A stretch of DNA of 64,000 nucleotides from CAWATZ01 sp963784995 (GTDB lineage Bacteria; Planctomycetota; Planctomycetia; Gemmatales; Gemmataceae): assembly GCA_963784995.1 (NCBI GenBank), contig CAWATZ010000012.1, forward strand, positions 496,001 through 560,000, read 5' to 3'. The stretch's first letter is position 1. Every line of letters starts with the position of its first letter. Position numbers and translations under genes: made by a program. This document shows, piece by piece, positions 38,685 through 47,204 of this stretch. Below the pieces are notes generated by a model. It was not told the origin of the DNA and ran no database searches. It saw only the letters and a list, made by a program, of their open reading frames with translations.

Positions 38685-38981
38685 GTGAAAGATCCCGTGG
38701 TTTGCCTGCCCACCTTCGACAGCCTGCGTTCGCACGTCCACAAGATGCTCTGCCAGCACGACCAGCTCGACCCCGGCCAGACGCCGATGCACCAGGCGGT
38801 GATTACCCGCTCCGGCCGACCGTGCGGCCTGTTCTTTCAGGTGCAGGGGCCGCGGCTGGTCAAGACCTACGCCATCTGGGCCGGCGAGGAAAATCGGATC
38901 CTCTTCTACGACTCGATGGGCGGTCGCTTTGCCGAGACCCAGCTGGGTGAGGCTCCGGACCCTCTCAAGCTGCCGCGGTGA
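38685..38981 (+). CDS. Small conserved-looking protein of unknown function
   Basis: 98 residues from GTG 38685 (GGAGG 11 bases upstream); GTG 38601, directly after the trmL stop, is a possible earlier start but adds a low-conservation tail. The body reads LPTFDSLRSHVHKMLCQHDQL, TPMHQAVITRSGRPCGLFFQVQG, RLVKTYAIWAGEENRILFYDS and GGRFAETQL. It looks like a single alpha/beta domain with several strands, no signal peptide and no membrane helix. I do not recognise the family. Location after trmL suggests co-transcription. Confidence 0.7.
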   Translation: MKDPVVCLPTFDSLRSHVHKMLCQHDQLDPGQTPMHQAVITRSGRPCGLFFQVQGPRLVKTYAIWAGEENRILFYDSMGGRFAETQLGEAPDPLKLPR

Positions 38982-39044
38982 GACGAATCTACTCTTGACA
39001 CCTTGTCGAATGGTGCGGAACATCCATTCAGAGCCGATTCCCCA

Positions 39045-39096
39045 AGCCGCTTGCGGCTTAGCGCAATGAGCCGGTTGCGCTAAGCCGCAAGCGGCT
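39045..39096. repeat. Inverted repeat AGCCGCTTGCGGCTTAGCGCAA
   Basis: Perfect 22-base arms at 39045-39066 and 39075-39096 around an 8-base loop. The arm itself contains the smaller palindrome AGCCGC..GCGGCT. It lies between two small genes, 24 bases before the next start. Confidence 0.8.
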
Positions 39097-39120
39097 GCTG
39101 GAACCGCACCCAGGTGTCCC

Positions 39121-39486
39121 ATGATCGAGTTCCGCTGCTGGTACTGCAACAAGAAGTACGTCAAACGCAACGACCGCATCGCCGAGCGCTTCAAATGCAC
39201 TTGCGAGCACGTGCTGCGCGTTCCGAGACGGAGCGGCGGCCGCTGTCGAGTCAAGAGTCCCGTCGATTGGCTGGTGGAAGCGGTGGTGTACGGCGGCGGC
39301 GGCGCGGTGGTGGGGTTCGTTCTGGCCCTGATCTGCATCAGTCGCTTCCGGATCGGTTACTTTTCCGACAGCGTCATGCTGATCCCCGGACTCACCCTGG
39401 CCGGCTTCGTCGTCGGTTTGGTGGGCGGCGAGCGCGGACTGGAACTGATTGGGCGGATGTTCGGGGGTGACGAAAGAGACCGCTAA
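39121..39486 (+). CDS. Small membrane protein with N-terminal zinc-ribbon-like cysteines
   Basis: 121 residues from ATG 39121. The N-terminus MIEFRCWYCNKKYVKRN...FKCTCEHVLRVP has CxxC and CxC, the usual spacing of a zinc ribbon seen at the front of many planctomycete membrane proteins. Two hydrophobic segments follow (VVYGGGGAVVGFVLALICI and LIPGLTLAGFVVGLVGGE). No enzyme motif is visible. Function unknown; the Uma2-family gene starts 17 bases after its stop, so they may form an operon. Confidence 0.7.
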   Translation: MIEFRCWYCNKKYVKRNDRIAERFKCTCEHVLRVPRRSGGRCRVKSPVDWLVEAVVYGGGGAVVGFVLALICISRFRIGYFSDSVMLIPGLTLAGFVVGLVGGERGLELIGRMFGGDERDR

Positions 39487-39502
39487 CTGGGAGGAAAGAA
39501 CC

Positions 39503-40276
39503 ATGAGTACAATCCCACCTGAAACACCGCCGGCCATTCCGCCGAGTGTTTCGAGCCAGGAGATGTTACCGGAGATAGACATCGACTACGACAGTCTCGT
39601 GACTGAGGACAACAAGCCCTTGGACAACATTTTTGTTGAAAAACTGCATCGGTTGCTGAGCGAGCCGCTGTATTCGAGTTGGCCTGGTCCCGGCGACAAT
39701 CGCCCGTTTCTTGTCCTGGTCAACGTCGGTTGGTTCTATCAGGAGAAAACGCCCGCCGTTGTGCCTGATTGTCTGCTAAGCCTGGACGTTACTTGCCCGG
39801 AAAACTTGCAGGTCAAGCAAGGCCACTCCTATTACCAGTGGGCCATGGGCAAGTCCCCTGAGGTTGTCATCGAGATCGTGTCCGACAGGACTGGCGGAGA
39901 GGAGTCGTTCAAGAAAAAACTCTATGCCCGCCTCGGCGTCCTCCACTATGCGGTGTTCGACCCCAAGCATCTTCTTTCCGAGGACACGTTGCGCACCTAT
40001 GAGTTTGTCCTCGGCAAATATCGGCAGGGTGACGCAGGACCGTGGTCGGAAGTCGGTTTGGGCCTGTGCTTGTGGCAGGGTCGATTCGAGGGAGTCGAAA
40101 ACACCTGGTTGCGCTGGTGTGATGCCAAGGGGAAAATCATCCCGACCGGCGAGGAACGAGCGACGCGACTGGCCGAACTGAACCGGCAAGCGGAGGAACA
40201 GGCACGAAAAGCAGACGAACGCATCCGTCAGCTGGAAGCGGAATTGCGTGCCTTGAAAGGCCAGCCGCCGGCGTGA
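39503..40276 (+). CDS. Uma2-family (DUF820) PD-(D/E)XK-fold protein
   Basis: 257 residues from ATG 39503, with GGGAGG about 10 bases upstream. The DUF820 core is seen in VPDCLLSLDV (Asp of the PDxxL motif), SPEVVIEIVSDRTGGEES (the EIxS motif) and KKKLYARLGVLHYAVFDP, with Lys after the second acidic residue as in restriction-like nucleases. A C-terminal helix rich in Arg/Glu/Ala (RLAELNRQAEEQARKADERI) forms a coiled coil. These proteins are very abundant in cyanobacteria and planctomycetes; nuclease activity is predicted from fold only. Confidence 0.85.
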   Translation: MSTIPPETPPAIPPSVSSQEMLPEIDIDYDSLVTEDNKPLDNIFVEKLHRLLSEPLYSSWPGPGDNRPFLVLVNVGWFYQEKTPAVVPDCLLSLDVTCPENLQVKQGHSYYQWAMGKSPEVVIEIVSDRTGGEESFKKKLYARLGVLHYAVFDPKHLLSEDTLRTYEFVLGKYRQGDAGPWSEVGLGLCLWQGRFEGVENTWLRWCDAKGKIIPTGEERATRLAELNRQAEEQARKADERIRQLEAELRALKGQPPA

Positions 40277-41064
40277 GAGTTCTTCCGGCAACCACAAGAT
40301 CGAGGCCGCCAGAGCGAATAACCTCAAGAACAGCCAACCGCTGCGCCCCAAGTCGGGCCGCGGGGGTCGTTGCGATTCTTGGGGGACTGACTCACGTGTT
40401 CTCACTCTGGGATCAAACCGCGTTTGTCCAGGGGTTCTGGCAAGGGGTCTTTCAGCTTCTCTCCCTTGCTCTCGTGGCGGCCTTCGGCACCCTGATCTAT
40501 CAGCGCAGGCAGGCCCGCTATGCGTTGCGTGACGAACTGATCGATTCCATCAACCAGTTCGCCATCAGCCTGTACAAGCCGCGCAAGCTCTACCAGGCCA
40601 TTCTCGACCAGACCTGTGACCCCCTGGCCCATTTTGCGGAGTCCTCGCAGCGCGAGGCCCGACGCCTGGAGACGATTTATCGGGCGCTGGAGGACGTGGT
40701 TGCCGCCACTGGGCAGTTCCGCGTGTTGCAGGTCAAGCTCATTCCGCTCTACGGCCACGACCCGGAGATCTTTGGTTACTACATGGCGATCTGGCGCTAC
40801 CTCAAAGAAGTCCGTGATCGGATGGGGCGCTCCGAGACGCTGTATTTCCACGCGGAAGGACCGGACTCGGCCGATGCGTTCTACCTGCTGATCGACGCCT
40901 TCCGCTACCGGATCATGCTGCGGCGGTTCGTCCGCCGGCCACCGGGGCTGGCGAAGCCTCCCCAGTCGGTCCTTGCGGAGCTGCGCCGCCGGGGAGACGA
41001 GGTCTACGCCGAGTATTTCCCTGAACCGGCAACGAAGGCGCAGACCGTGGCAGCCACCCCTTGA
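40273..41064 (+). CDS. Unknown protein with one membrane helix
   Basis: Up to 263 residues. The GTG at 40273 overlaps the Uma2-family stop (GTGA), but the first 40 residues are Arg/Pro-rich and unconvincing; GTG at 40396 (VFSLWDQTAFVQGFWQ), with GGGGGA upstream, may be the true start. A hydrophobic helix (LLSLALVAAFGTLIY) is followed by a helical soluble domain with RDELIDSINQFAISLYKPRK, QREARRLETIYRALEDVVAATG and YYMAIWRYLKEVRDRMGRSE. No family was recognised. A membrane-anchored helical sensor or scaffold is possible. Confidence 0.65.
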   Translation: MRVLPATTRSRPPERITSRTANRCAPSRAAGVVAILGGLTHVFSLWDQTAFVQGFWQGVFQLLSLALVAAFGTLIYQRRQARYALRDELIDSINQFAISLYKPRKLYQAILDQTCDPLAHFAESSQREARRLETIYRALEDVVAATGQFRVLQVKLIPLYGHDPEIFGYYMAIWRYLKEVRDRMGRSETLYFHAEGPDSADAFYLLIDAFRYRIMLRRFVRRPPGLAKPPQSVLAELRRRGDEVYAEYFPEPATKAQTVAATP

Positions 41065-41174
41065 CCCACCAGCCCGTCGCGATGGTTGCCTGAAACAACC
41101 TCCATGCGTAGACTTTCCTTCGGATCGGAAGCAATGATGCCGCAATGTGTTGAGCAACTACGGGGAGTCGAGCA

Positions 41175-41708
41175 GTGCTGTCACCAGCCGCGGAGGTAGA
41201 CCTCACGGCCTACGTACGGGACATTCCCGATTTTCCCAAACCGGGAATCCTGTTCAAGGACATCACGCCCTTGCTGGCCGAGCCGCGCGCCTTCCAGCAA
41301 GCGATCGATCGGCTGGCCCAGCAGTATCGAAACACCCCGGTCGATGCCATCGCCGCCGCCGAGGCCCGCGGCTTCCTCTTTGCCGCCCCCCTGGCCCTGG
41401 CCCTGCGCAAGTCGATGATCCCCCTGCGCAAGCCGGGCAAGCTGCCGCACAGCACCCACGCCCATGCTTACGACCTGGAGTACGGCAGCGCGGAACTGCA
41501 CATCCATACCGACGCCATTCATCCGGGCTCCCGCGTCCTGCTGATTGACGACCTGCTGGCCACCGGAGGCACGATGCTGGCCGGTTGCGAGCTGATACGC
41601 AAGGCCGGCGGCGAGGTGCTTGGCTGTGCCTTTCTGGTCGAGCTGACCTTCCTCGGCGGCCGGGAGAAACTGAAACCGGTCGAGGTGTTCAGCCTGATCC
41701 AGTATTGA
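41175..41708 (+). CDS. apt: Adenine phosphoribosyltransferase
   Basis: 177 residues from GTG 41175, with CGGGGAG 7 bases upstream. Salvages adenine to AMP with PRPP. Visible: IPDFPKPGILFKDITPLL (the Apt signature), AAEARGFLFAAPLALAL, and the PRPP-binding loop VLLIDDLLATGGTMLAGCEL. Length is typical. It lies 60 bases upstream of hisI, separated by a half-palindrome; both pathways use PRPP, but that may be coincidence. Confidence 0.95.
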   Translation: MLSPAAEVDLTAYVRDIPDFPKPGILFKDITPLLAEPRAFQQAIDRLAQQYRNTPVDAIAAAEARGFLFAAPLALALRKSMIPLRKPGKLPHSTHAHAYDLEYGSAELHIHTDAIHPGSRVLLIDDLLATGGTMLAGCELIRKAGGEVLGCAFLVELTFLGGREKLKPVEVFSLIQY

Positions 41709-41718
41709 GACCCGATTG

Positions 41719-41759
41719 CTCCCCTCTCCCCGCTGGAGAGAGGGGTTGGGGGTGAGGGG
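41719..41759. repeat. Single arm of the CTCCCCTCTCCCC repeat, next to the hisI start
   Basis: Almost identical to the outer arm of the element at 34660-34804. It contains its own short stem (CTCTCCCCGCTGGAGAGAG). Its right end GGTGAGGGGA lies 8 bases before the hisI GTG and works as the only visible ribosome site. Confidence 0.75.
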
Positions 41760-41768
41760 AACCCAACC

Positions 41769-42143
41769 GTGATCGATTTCGACAAGGGCAAGGACGGTCT
41801 GGTGCCGGCGATTGCCCAGGACGCCGAGACGGGCGTGGTGCTGATGCTGGCCTGGATGAACCGCGAGGCGTTCGAGGAAACCCTGCGCACCGGCCGGGCC
41901 GTCTACTTCAGCCGCAGCCGCAACCGCCTGTGGCGCAAGGGCGAAGAGAGCGGCAACGTCCAGCAGGTGCGCGAGGTCTTCGTCGATTGCGACAACGACA
42001 CCGTGCTGCTCAAGGTCCACCAGGTCGGCGGCGCGGCCTGCCACGAGGGGTATGCAAGTTGCTTCTTCCGCAAGCTGGAAGGGGACCAGCTGCGCGTGGT
42101 CGGCGAGCGGCTCTTTGATCCGGCGAAGGTTTATCGCAAATGA
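41769..42143 (+). CDS. hisI: Phosphoribosyl-AMP cyclohydrolase
   Basis: 124 residues from GTG 41769. Third step of histidine synthesis, opening the adenine ring of PR-AMP; zinc and magnesium enzyme. Visible: VLMLAWMNREAFEETLRTG, YFSRSRNRLWRKGEESGN, VDCDNDTVLLKVHQVGGAACHEGYASCF, with the three zinc cysteines and the Asp triad. It is the single-domain form, without a HisE pyrophosphohydrolase. Its ATGA overlap with hisG shows translational coupling. Confidence 0.95.
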   Translation: MIDFDKGKDGLVPAIAQDAETGVVLMLAWMNREAFEETLRTGRAVYFSRSRNRLWRKGEESGNVQQVREVFVDCDNDTVLLKVHQVGGAACHEGYASCFFRKLEGDQLRVVGERLFDPAKVYRK

Positions 42144-43018
42144 GTTCTCCGATCCTCAAACTGGGCATCCCGGCGGGCAGCCTGCAAGAGGCGACGGCGG
42201 ACCTGTTCCGCAAAGCGGGATACAAGATCACCTACGCCAGCCGCAGCTACTATCCCACCATCGATGATCCGGAGATCCAGTGTACCCTGATCAGGGCCCA
42301 GGAAATGCCGCGCTACGTCGAGGACGGCTCGCTGGACTGCGGGCTGACCGGCTACGACTGGATCCTGGAGAACGACGCCAAGGTGGTCGAGGTGGCGGAG
42401 CTGGTCTTCAGCAAGGTCAGTCGCAAGCCGGTCCGCTGGGTGCTGGCGGTGCCCAATGACTCGCCCATCCAGAGCGTCAAGGACCTGCAAGGCAAGCGGA
42501 TCGCCACGGAGGTGGTCGGCCTGACGCGGCGCTGGCTGGCACGGCACGGCGTCGAGGCCCACGTCGAGTTCAGCTGGGGGGCCACCGAGGTCAAGCCGCC
42601 CCGGCTGGCCGATGCCATCGTGGAAGTGACCGAGACGGGCAGCTCCCTCAAGGCCAACAACCTGCGCATCGTCTGCGATCTGCTGCAAAGCACCACGCGC
42701 TTCATCGCCAACGAGCAGGCCTATGCCGACCCCTGGAAGAAGCAGAAGATCGACGACCTGGTGCTGATGCTCAAGGGAGCGATGGCCGCGGAGGGCAAGG
42801 TCGGCCTGATGATGAACGCCCGCAGGGATGACGTGCCGGCGGTGGTCAAGATCCTGCCGGCCCTGCAAAACCCGACCGTCTCGGCGCTGTCCAATCCGGA
42901 GTGGGTGGCGATCAACACCATCCTCGACGAGAACGTGGTCCGCCACATCGTGCCGCAGCTCAAGGCGGCCGGGGCCTGCGGCATCGTCGAGTATCCGCTC
43001 AACAAGATCATCGATTGA
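42140..43018 (+). CDS. hisG: ATP phosphoribosyltransferase, long form
   Basis: 292 residues from ATG 42140, overlapping hisI by four bases. First and controlling step of histidine synthesis: ATP plus PRPP to PR-ATP. N-terminal catalytic halves include LKLGIPAGSLQEATADLFRKAG, GLTGYDWILEN and the PRPP loop ADAIVEVTETGSSLKANNL. The C-terminal 75 residues (MMNARRDDVPAVVKILPAL to GIVEYPLNKII) form the ACT-like domain that binds histidine, so this is the hexameric, feedback-inhibited form and needs no HisZ. Confidence 0.96.
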   Translation: MSSPILKLGIPAGSLQEATADLFRKAGYKITYASRSYYPTIDDPEIQCTLIRAQEMPRYVEDGSLDCGLTGYDWILENDAKVVEVAELVFSKVSRKPVRWVLAVPNDSPIQSVKDLQGKRIATEVVGLTRRWLARHGVEAHVEFSWGATEVKPPRLADAIVEVTETGSSLKANNLRIVCDLLQSTTRFIANEQAYADPWKKQKIDDLVLMLKGAMAAEGKVGLMMNARRDDVPAVVKILPALQNPTVSALSNPEWVAINTILDENVVRHIVPQLKAAGACGIVEYPLNKIID

Positions 43019-43133
43019 GTTTCAGGGTATTCGGGAGCGGGCTCGATTGGGTTTCCGGGCGCGTGCCGGTCGGGCTGGCTGATCTTGCCTCTGGGCGGGA
43101 AACCGGCAACACTTTGAATGGAGGTCCTTTCCA

Positions 43134-43181
43134 GGCTCACTGACCTCCAACCCAACTTCTTGCGTTGGAGGTCAGTGAGCC
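43134..43181. terminator. Bidirectional terminator-like hairpin
   Basis: Perfect 18-base arms GGCTCACTGACCTCCAAC (43134-43151) and complement (43164-43181) with a 12-base loop, placed between the stop codons of the converging hisG and the exported protein gene. No T-run, as usual in this window. Confidence 0.65.
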
Positions 43182-43200
43182 GGCTATGGGTCAGACGGCC

Positions 43201-44052
43201 CTAGCGACTGCTGGTGGTAGTCGCCCTGGTCTTCTTCCCCGACTTGCTCTCGTCGTCATCCTTGGACTTCTTGTCCGAGTCGTCCTTGTCGTCCTTGGAC
43301 TTGCTGTCCGAGTCGTCCTTCTCCTTGTCCTTGCCGTAGACCTCCTTGAGCAGGTCCGACACGGTGTCGTCAACGATCCCTTCGCCTTCGTAGCGAATGA
43401 TGAAGTGGAAGAGATGCTTGGGTTGCTTGCGCTGGCTGGGCACGGGGTAACCGGCCGCGCCGGGCAGCGTTGCGGGCTCCACGGATTTGACCGTGTTCGG
43501 GGTCACGTACTTGGCTGGAACAAGGGACTGATGCTGGACGCAGGACCACCCGGACCTGGTGGAGACTTGCTTCTCGCAAGGAGCTGCTTTTTTCAGACTG
43601 CTGAGGAACGCCTCCACCTGCGTTTGCACTTCGGGAGTGTGGTACACGACCATGACCTTCGACGCGGCATGGTAAGTGAGGACGCGCTTGGCTTCGCCGG
43701 TCCCTTCCTGGTTCCAGCTTCCCGGCTGAACCACGTCCGGAATGGTCTCGGCGACCCACTTGCAGAGGCTCGGATCATCTCCCAGATCGGCCAGGGAGTA
43801 GACCTTGCACGTCGGCTTCTTGCTCGAGGATTTCGCTTCCGAGGAACGAACCGAGACGGCGCAGCAACCGCTGCCGACCGCCACTGTATTCGCAGTCGAG
43901 GGAGTCCCTCCCCAAAGCTCCATCAACGGTACGGGAGTGCTGGAGGGCTTTGGTTTCTTGCTCTTCTGGCCTTCCGCCCAGGCAGTGTGCGCGAAGGTAA
44001 AGGTCAGCACCAGGGAGACAACAGCTAGCCCCAAAAAGTGTGATCGGGCCAC
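43201..44052 (-). CDS. Exported protein with charged low-complexity tail
   Basis: 283 residues from GTG 44052, with GGAGG 8 bases upstream; an upstream ATG at 44091 is possible but would hide the signal. Signal peptide: ARSHFLGLAVVSLVLTFTFAHTAWA. Mature part: Cys-containing GSGCCAVSVRSS, then LADLGDDPSLCKWVAETIPDVV, VMVVYHTPEVQTQVEAFLSSL, and a middle domain ending RKQPKHLFHFIIRYEGEG. The piece YHTPEVQTQVEAFLSSL resembles a repeated element of secretin-like and other planctomycete proteins. The last 45 residues are Lys/Asp/Ser repeats. Function unknown; likely periplasmic. Confidence 0.75.
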   Translation of the reverse strand: MARSHFLGLAVVSLVLTFTFAHTAWAEGQKSKKPKPSSTPVPLMELWGGTPSTANTVAVGSGCCAVSVRSSEAKSSSKKPTCKVYSLADLGDDPSLCKWVAETIPDVVQPGSWNQEGTGEAKRVLTYHAASKVMVVYHTPEVQTQVEAFLSSLKKAAPCEKQVSTRSGWSCVQHQSLVPAKYVTPNTVKSVEPATLPGAAGYPVPSQRKQPKHLFHFIIRYEGEGIVDDTVSDLLKEVYGKDKEKDDSDSKSKDDKDDSDKKSKDDDESKSGKKTRATTTSSR

Positions 44053-44265
44053 GTGAGATTCCTCCTTCCATGGGTTCACGAGAGGGCCCAATTAGAAGAC
44101 AAAGGAGGGTTACGGTCAAGGGCGACATTCTCCTCGCTCATCGTCGCAGACAGGGAATTCCCGGTCCAGGGACTTGTGTGCCCTCTGCTGACCGCATAGA
44201 ATCAACGGCCGCTGTGGTCCAAGGGGTTTCTGGATCGCGGCCCCGGTCAAACCTCCGGAGGTCCC

Positions 44266-46185
44266 ATGTCCACGCCTCACCAGATCCTGAGCGACCGTTT
44301 TGGCCTGGAGCGCTTCCGTCCCGGTCAGGAAGAGGTGATCGGCCATCTGCTGGCCGGCCGCTCCGCCGTCGCCTGCTTTCCCACGGGCGGCGGCAAGTCG
44401 CTGTGCTACCAGCTGCCGGCCCTGCTGCTGCCGGGCCTGACCCTGGTGGTGTCGCCGCTGCTGGCCCTGATGAAAGAGCAGATCGACCGTCTCCAGAAGC
44501 TGGAAGTCGCCGCCGAACGGCTCGACTCGACCTGCGAGGTCGCCGACCTGACGCGCATCACTCAGGCCCTCCGCGCCGGCAAGCTCTGCTTGCTCTACGT
44601 CTCCCCCGAACGCTTCAACAACGAGCGTTTCCGGGCCCAGCTGCAGGGAGTGCGTATCTCGCTCTTCGCCGTCGATGAGGCGCATTGCATCTCGGAATGG
44701 GGCCACAATTTCCGTCCCGATTATCTCAAGCTGGCCCAGTTCGCCAAACGCTACGGCGCCGAGCGCGTGCTGGCCCTGACCGCCACGGCCACGCCGCAGG
44801 TCATTTCGGACGTTTGCGCGGGCTTTGGCATCGAGCCGAAGTGCGTCGTCCGCACGGGCTTCCACCGCTCCAACCTGAGCCTGCACACCACCCCCGTCCA
44901 GACGGATCAACGCGACGCCTTGCTGGTCGAGCGCCTCAAAAAGATGGGGCCGGGCGCCGTCATCGTCTACGTGACGCTGCAGAAAACGGCCGAGAAAGTG
45001 GCGGCCTGTCTGAAGGCAGCCGGTTTGCCGGCCGACTTCTACCACGCGGGCATGGAAACCGAGGATCGCGTGCGGGTGCAGGAATGGTTCTCAAACAGTA
45101 CCCACGCCATCGTCGTTGCGACGATCGCGTTTGGCATGGGGATCGACAAGGCCGACATCCGGGCGGTCTACCATTACAACCTGCCCAAGAGCCTGGAGAA
45201 CTGGTCGCAGGAGATCGGCCGGGCCGGCCGCGACGGCCTGCCGGCCCACTGCGAGGTGCTGGCCTGTCCCGAGGACATGATCCCGCTGGAAAACTTTGTC
45301 TATGGCGACACGCCGTCCGCCGTGGCCGTCCGCAGCCTGGTCCAGCACATCTTCGGCCTCGGGCCCGAGTTCGACGTCAGCCTCCACGAGCTGGCCGGCG
45401 ATCACGACATCCGGCCGCTGGTGCTGAACACCCTGCTGACCTATCTGGAACTGGACGGCTACCTGGAGGCGGAAACTCCGGTATTCTCGGCCTACAAGTT
45501 CCAGCCGCTCCTGCCTTTCCCGGAGATCCTGCAGCGCTTCGACACCGCCCGGCAGACGTTCCTCAACGAGCTGTTCCGGCTGGCGACCCAGGCCAAGGTC
45601 TGGTACACGCTCGACCTGGAGCGAGCCATGAAGGCAACCGGCTCGCCAAGGGACCGCATCGTGCGGGCCCTGGACTACCTCAAGGAGAAGGAACTGCTGA
45701 AGGTCGAGGCCAGCGATACCCGGCATCGCTATCGCCGGCTGCGTCAGCCCGAGGACCTGAACGCCCTGGCCGGCGAACTGCTGTACCGCACCCGGGAGCG
45801 CGAGCAGCGCGAGATCCAGCGGCTGAGGCAGGTGCTGGAGGTGATCGAACACGACGGCTGCCAGACCTCGCGCCTGGGTCATCATTTCGGCGAGGCCCTG
45901 GCTCAGCCCTGTGGCCGCTGCAGCTGGTGCCTGACCGGCCGCAAGCCGGTCCGGCTGCCGGCCCGCACCTGTCCATCGATCCCGGCCGACCTCGCCAGGC
46001 AGCTCAGCCCGCTGTGGCAGCAGCATTCCGAGGTGCTGTGCGATCCGCGCACGCTGACGCGCTTCCTGTGTGGCCTGACCAGCCCGCGTCTGACACGCGA
46101 CAAGCTGGCCAAAGAGAAGCTGTTTGGGGTCCTGGACGAGGTGCCGTTCGCCCGCGTGCTGGCCTGGGCGGAGACCCTGGCCTGA
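44266..46185 (+). CDS. recQ: ATP-dependent DNA helicase RecQ
   Basis: 639 residues from ATG 44266 (GGAGGT upstream). 3'-to-5' helicase of recombination and repair. Motif I FPTGGGKSLCYQLPA (residues 38-52), motif II VDEAHCISEWGHNFRP, motif III LALTATATPQV, motif V IVVATIAFGMGIDKADIR and motif VI QEIGRAGRDG are complete. The RecQ zinc domain is recognisable as CQTSRLGHHFGEALAQPCGRCSWC (four cysteines; shown as positions 45859-45930). A C-terminal HRDC domain is not clear; the end ETLA suggests a different short tail. Divergent from the exported-protein gene across 213 bases. Confidence 0.95.
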   Translation: MSTPHQILSDRFGLERFRPGQEEVIGHLLAGRSAVACFPTGGGKSLCYQLPALLLPGLTLVVSPLLALMKEQIDRLQKLEVAAERLDSTCEVADLTRITQALRAGKLCLLYVSPERFNNERFRAQLQGVRISLFAVDEAHCISEWGHNFRPDYLKLAQFAKRYGAERVLALTATATPQVISDVCAGFGIEPKCVVRTGFHRSNLSLHTTPVQTDQRDALLVERLKKMGPGAVIVYVTLQKTAEKVAACLKAAGLPADFYHAGMETEDRVRVQEWFSNSTHAIVVATIAFGMGIDKADIRAVYHYNLPKSLENWSQEIGRAGRDGLPAHCEVLACPEDMIPLENFVYGDTPSAVAVRSLVQHIFGLGPEFDVSLHELAGDHDIRPLVLNTLLTYLELDGYLEAETPVFSAYKFQPLLPFPEILQRFDTARQTFLNELFRLATQAKVWYTLDLERAMKATGSPRDRIVRALDYLKEKELLKVEASDTRHRYRRLRQPEDLNALAGELLYRTREREQREIQRLRQVLEVIEHDGCQTSRLGHHFGEALAQPCGRCSWCLTGRKPVRLPARTCPSIPADLARQLSPLWQQHSEVLCDPRTLTRFLCGLTSPRLTRDKLAKEKLFGVLDEVPFARVLAWAETLA

Positions 46186-46196
46186 CCGGACTGCAC

Positions 46197-46225
46197 TCCC
46201 CTCTCCCACAAAGGGAAAGGGGAGA
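46197..46225. terminator. Hairpin after recQ
   Basis: CTCCCCTCTCCC and GGGAAAGGGGAG pair with one mismatch around ACAAA. It resembles a short form of the CTCCCCTCTCCCC repeat family and lies 12 bases after the recQ stop. Confidence 0.55.
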
Positions 46226-46268
46226 AAGAGGGTTTGTCCGCTGGCCTTTTGCGAGGAACCGCTTCTTC

Positions 46269-47129
46269 ATGTCCACCGCGCGCTGCCCGCATTGTGAGGT
46301 CCTTTTCAGCGTTGTGGCAGCGCAGAACCAGCGTTGCGGCGCTTGCGGCGGCGTGCTGTCCTCCAACGTCCAGACCGCGCCCACTCCCTCGACTCCGACA
46401 GCGATTGTCCCGGCCGAGGCGGTGCCTCGCAGGACTGTACCGGACGAGGAGGTGACGGACCCGCGCCGTTCGGGCGACTGGTCGGTGGTGCGTGGCGGGC
46501 TGGGCCTGCTGGCCGCGGGACTGGGTCTTTCCCTGATCTGCCAGGTGGGTGGCAGCATCCTGAACGTGGTGCTGGCGTCGCTGCAGATGCAGGAGGCCGT
46601 CTTGGCCGTGCAGGCGCTGGCCCAGCTCGGGGAAGGGGCGGCGGCCATCATCTTGCTGGTGGGTCTGATCCAGACCGTGCTGGCACCCCGACAGTCCGGT
46701 CTGCTCGGGCTGGGCGTGGCCGCTCTGCTCTGCTCGCTGGGCGCGGCCGGCGTGCTGGGTGCCGTGCTGTTCGATTTGCTCCCGGCCCATCTGGTGCGAG
46801 TCAGCGGGCTGCTGCCGTTCGTTGCCGCGCTGCTCTTCTTCCTCTATCTCAATGCCGTCGCGCGCACCTTTGGCTCCTGGGGGCTGGGAATGGCGTTCAT
46901 CGCCTGGTTCGGCACCGCGACGGTCCTTGGGATTGCCCTGGTTGGGATACTGTTGCTCCTGTTCGAGCTGCCGCAGCTTCCGCTGTTCAACCGCTTGCAA
47001 GGGTTGTTCGGCGACCGGCTTGTCCCGCTGGCCGGCTGCCTTGGGCTGTTCGCCGCCTGGTTGGGGATGTCGGTCTGGCTGATTTACCTGGTCAACCGCC
47101 TGCGCGCCCTCATCCCGGCCCAGCAGTAG
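46269..47129 (+). CDS. Multi-span membrane protein with N-terminal zinc ribbon
   Basis: 286 residues from ATG 46269 (MSTARCPHCEVLFSVV). CPHC and CGAC form a zinc ribbon at residues 6-29, then a Pro/Thr-rich linker. About six hydrophobic segments follow, among them LGLLAAGLGLSLICQVGG, GAAAIILLVGLIQTVL, LLGLGVAALLCSLGAAGVLG and LFAAWLGMSVWLIYLV. No transport or enzyme motif is visible. This architecture (ribbon, linker, 4TM-type unit repeats) is common and uncharacterised in planctomycetes. Confidence 0.78.
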   Translation: MSTARCPHCEVLFSVVAAQNQRCGACGGVLSSNVQTAPTPSTPTAIVPAEAVPRRTVPDEEVTDPRRSGDWSVVRGGLGLLAAGLGLSLICQVGGSILNVVLASLQMQEAVLAVQALAQLGEGAAAIILLVGLIQTVLAPRQSGLLGLGVAALLCSLGAAGVLGAVLFDLLPAHLVRVSGLLPFVAALLFFLYLNAVARTFGSWGLGMAFIAWFGTATVLGIALVGILLLLFELPQLPLFNRLQGLFGDRLVPLAGCLGLFAAWLGMSVWLIYLVNRLRALIPAQQ

Positions 47130-47204
47130 GCAAGGCGGTTGCCGCTCGTCATGGTTCAGTCTGGATGCCATCCTCGACTTGCTCCATCTGCAAAGGGACG
47201 AGCA

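Noticed and set aside
44685..47129. One long frame from inside recQ into the downstream membrane protein
   Set aside because: recQ in its own frame is complete; only the part from 46269 is protein-like, so only that was kept.
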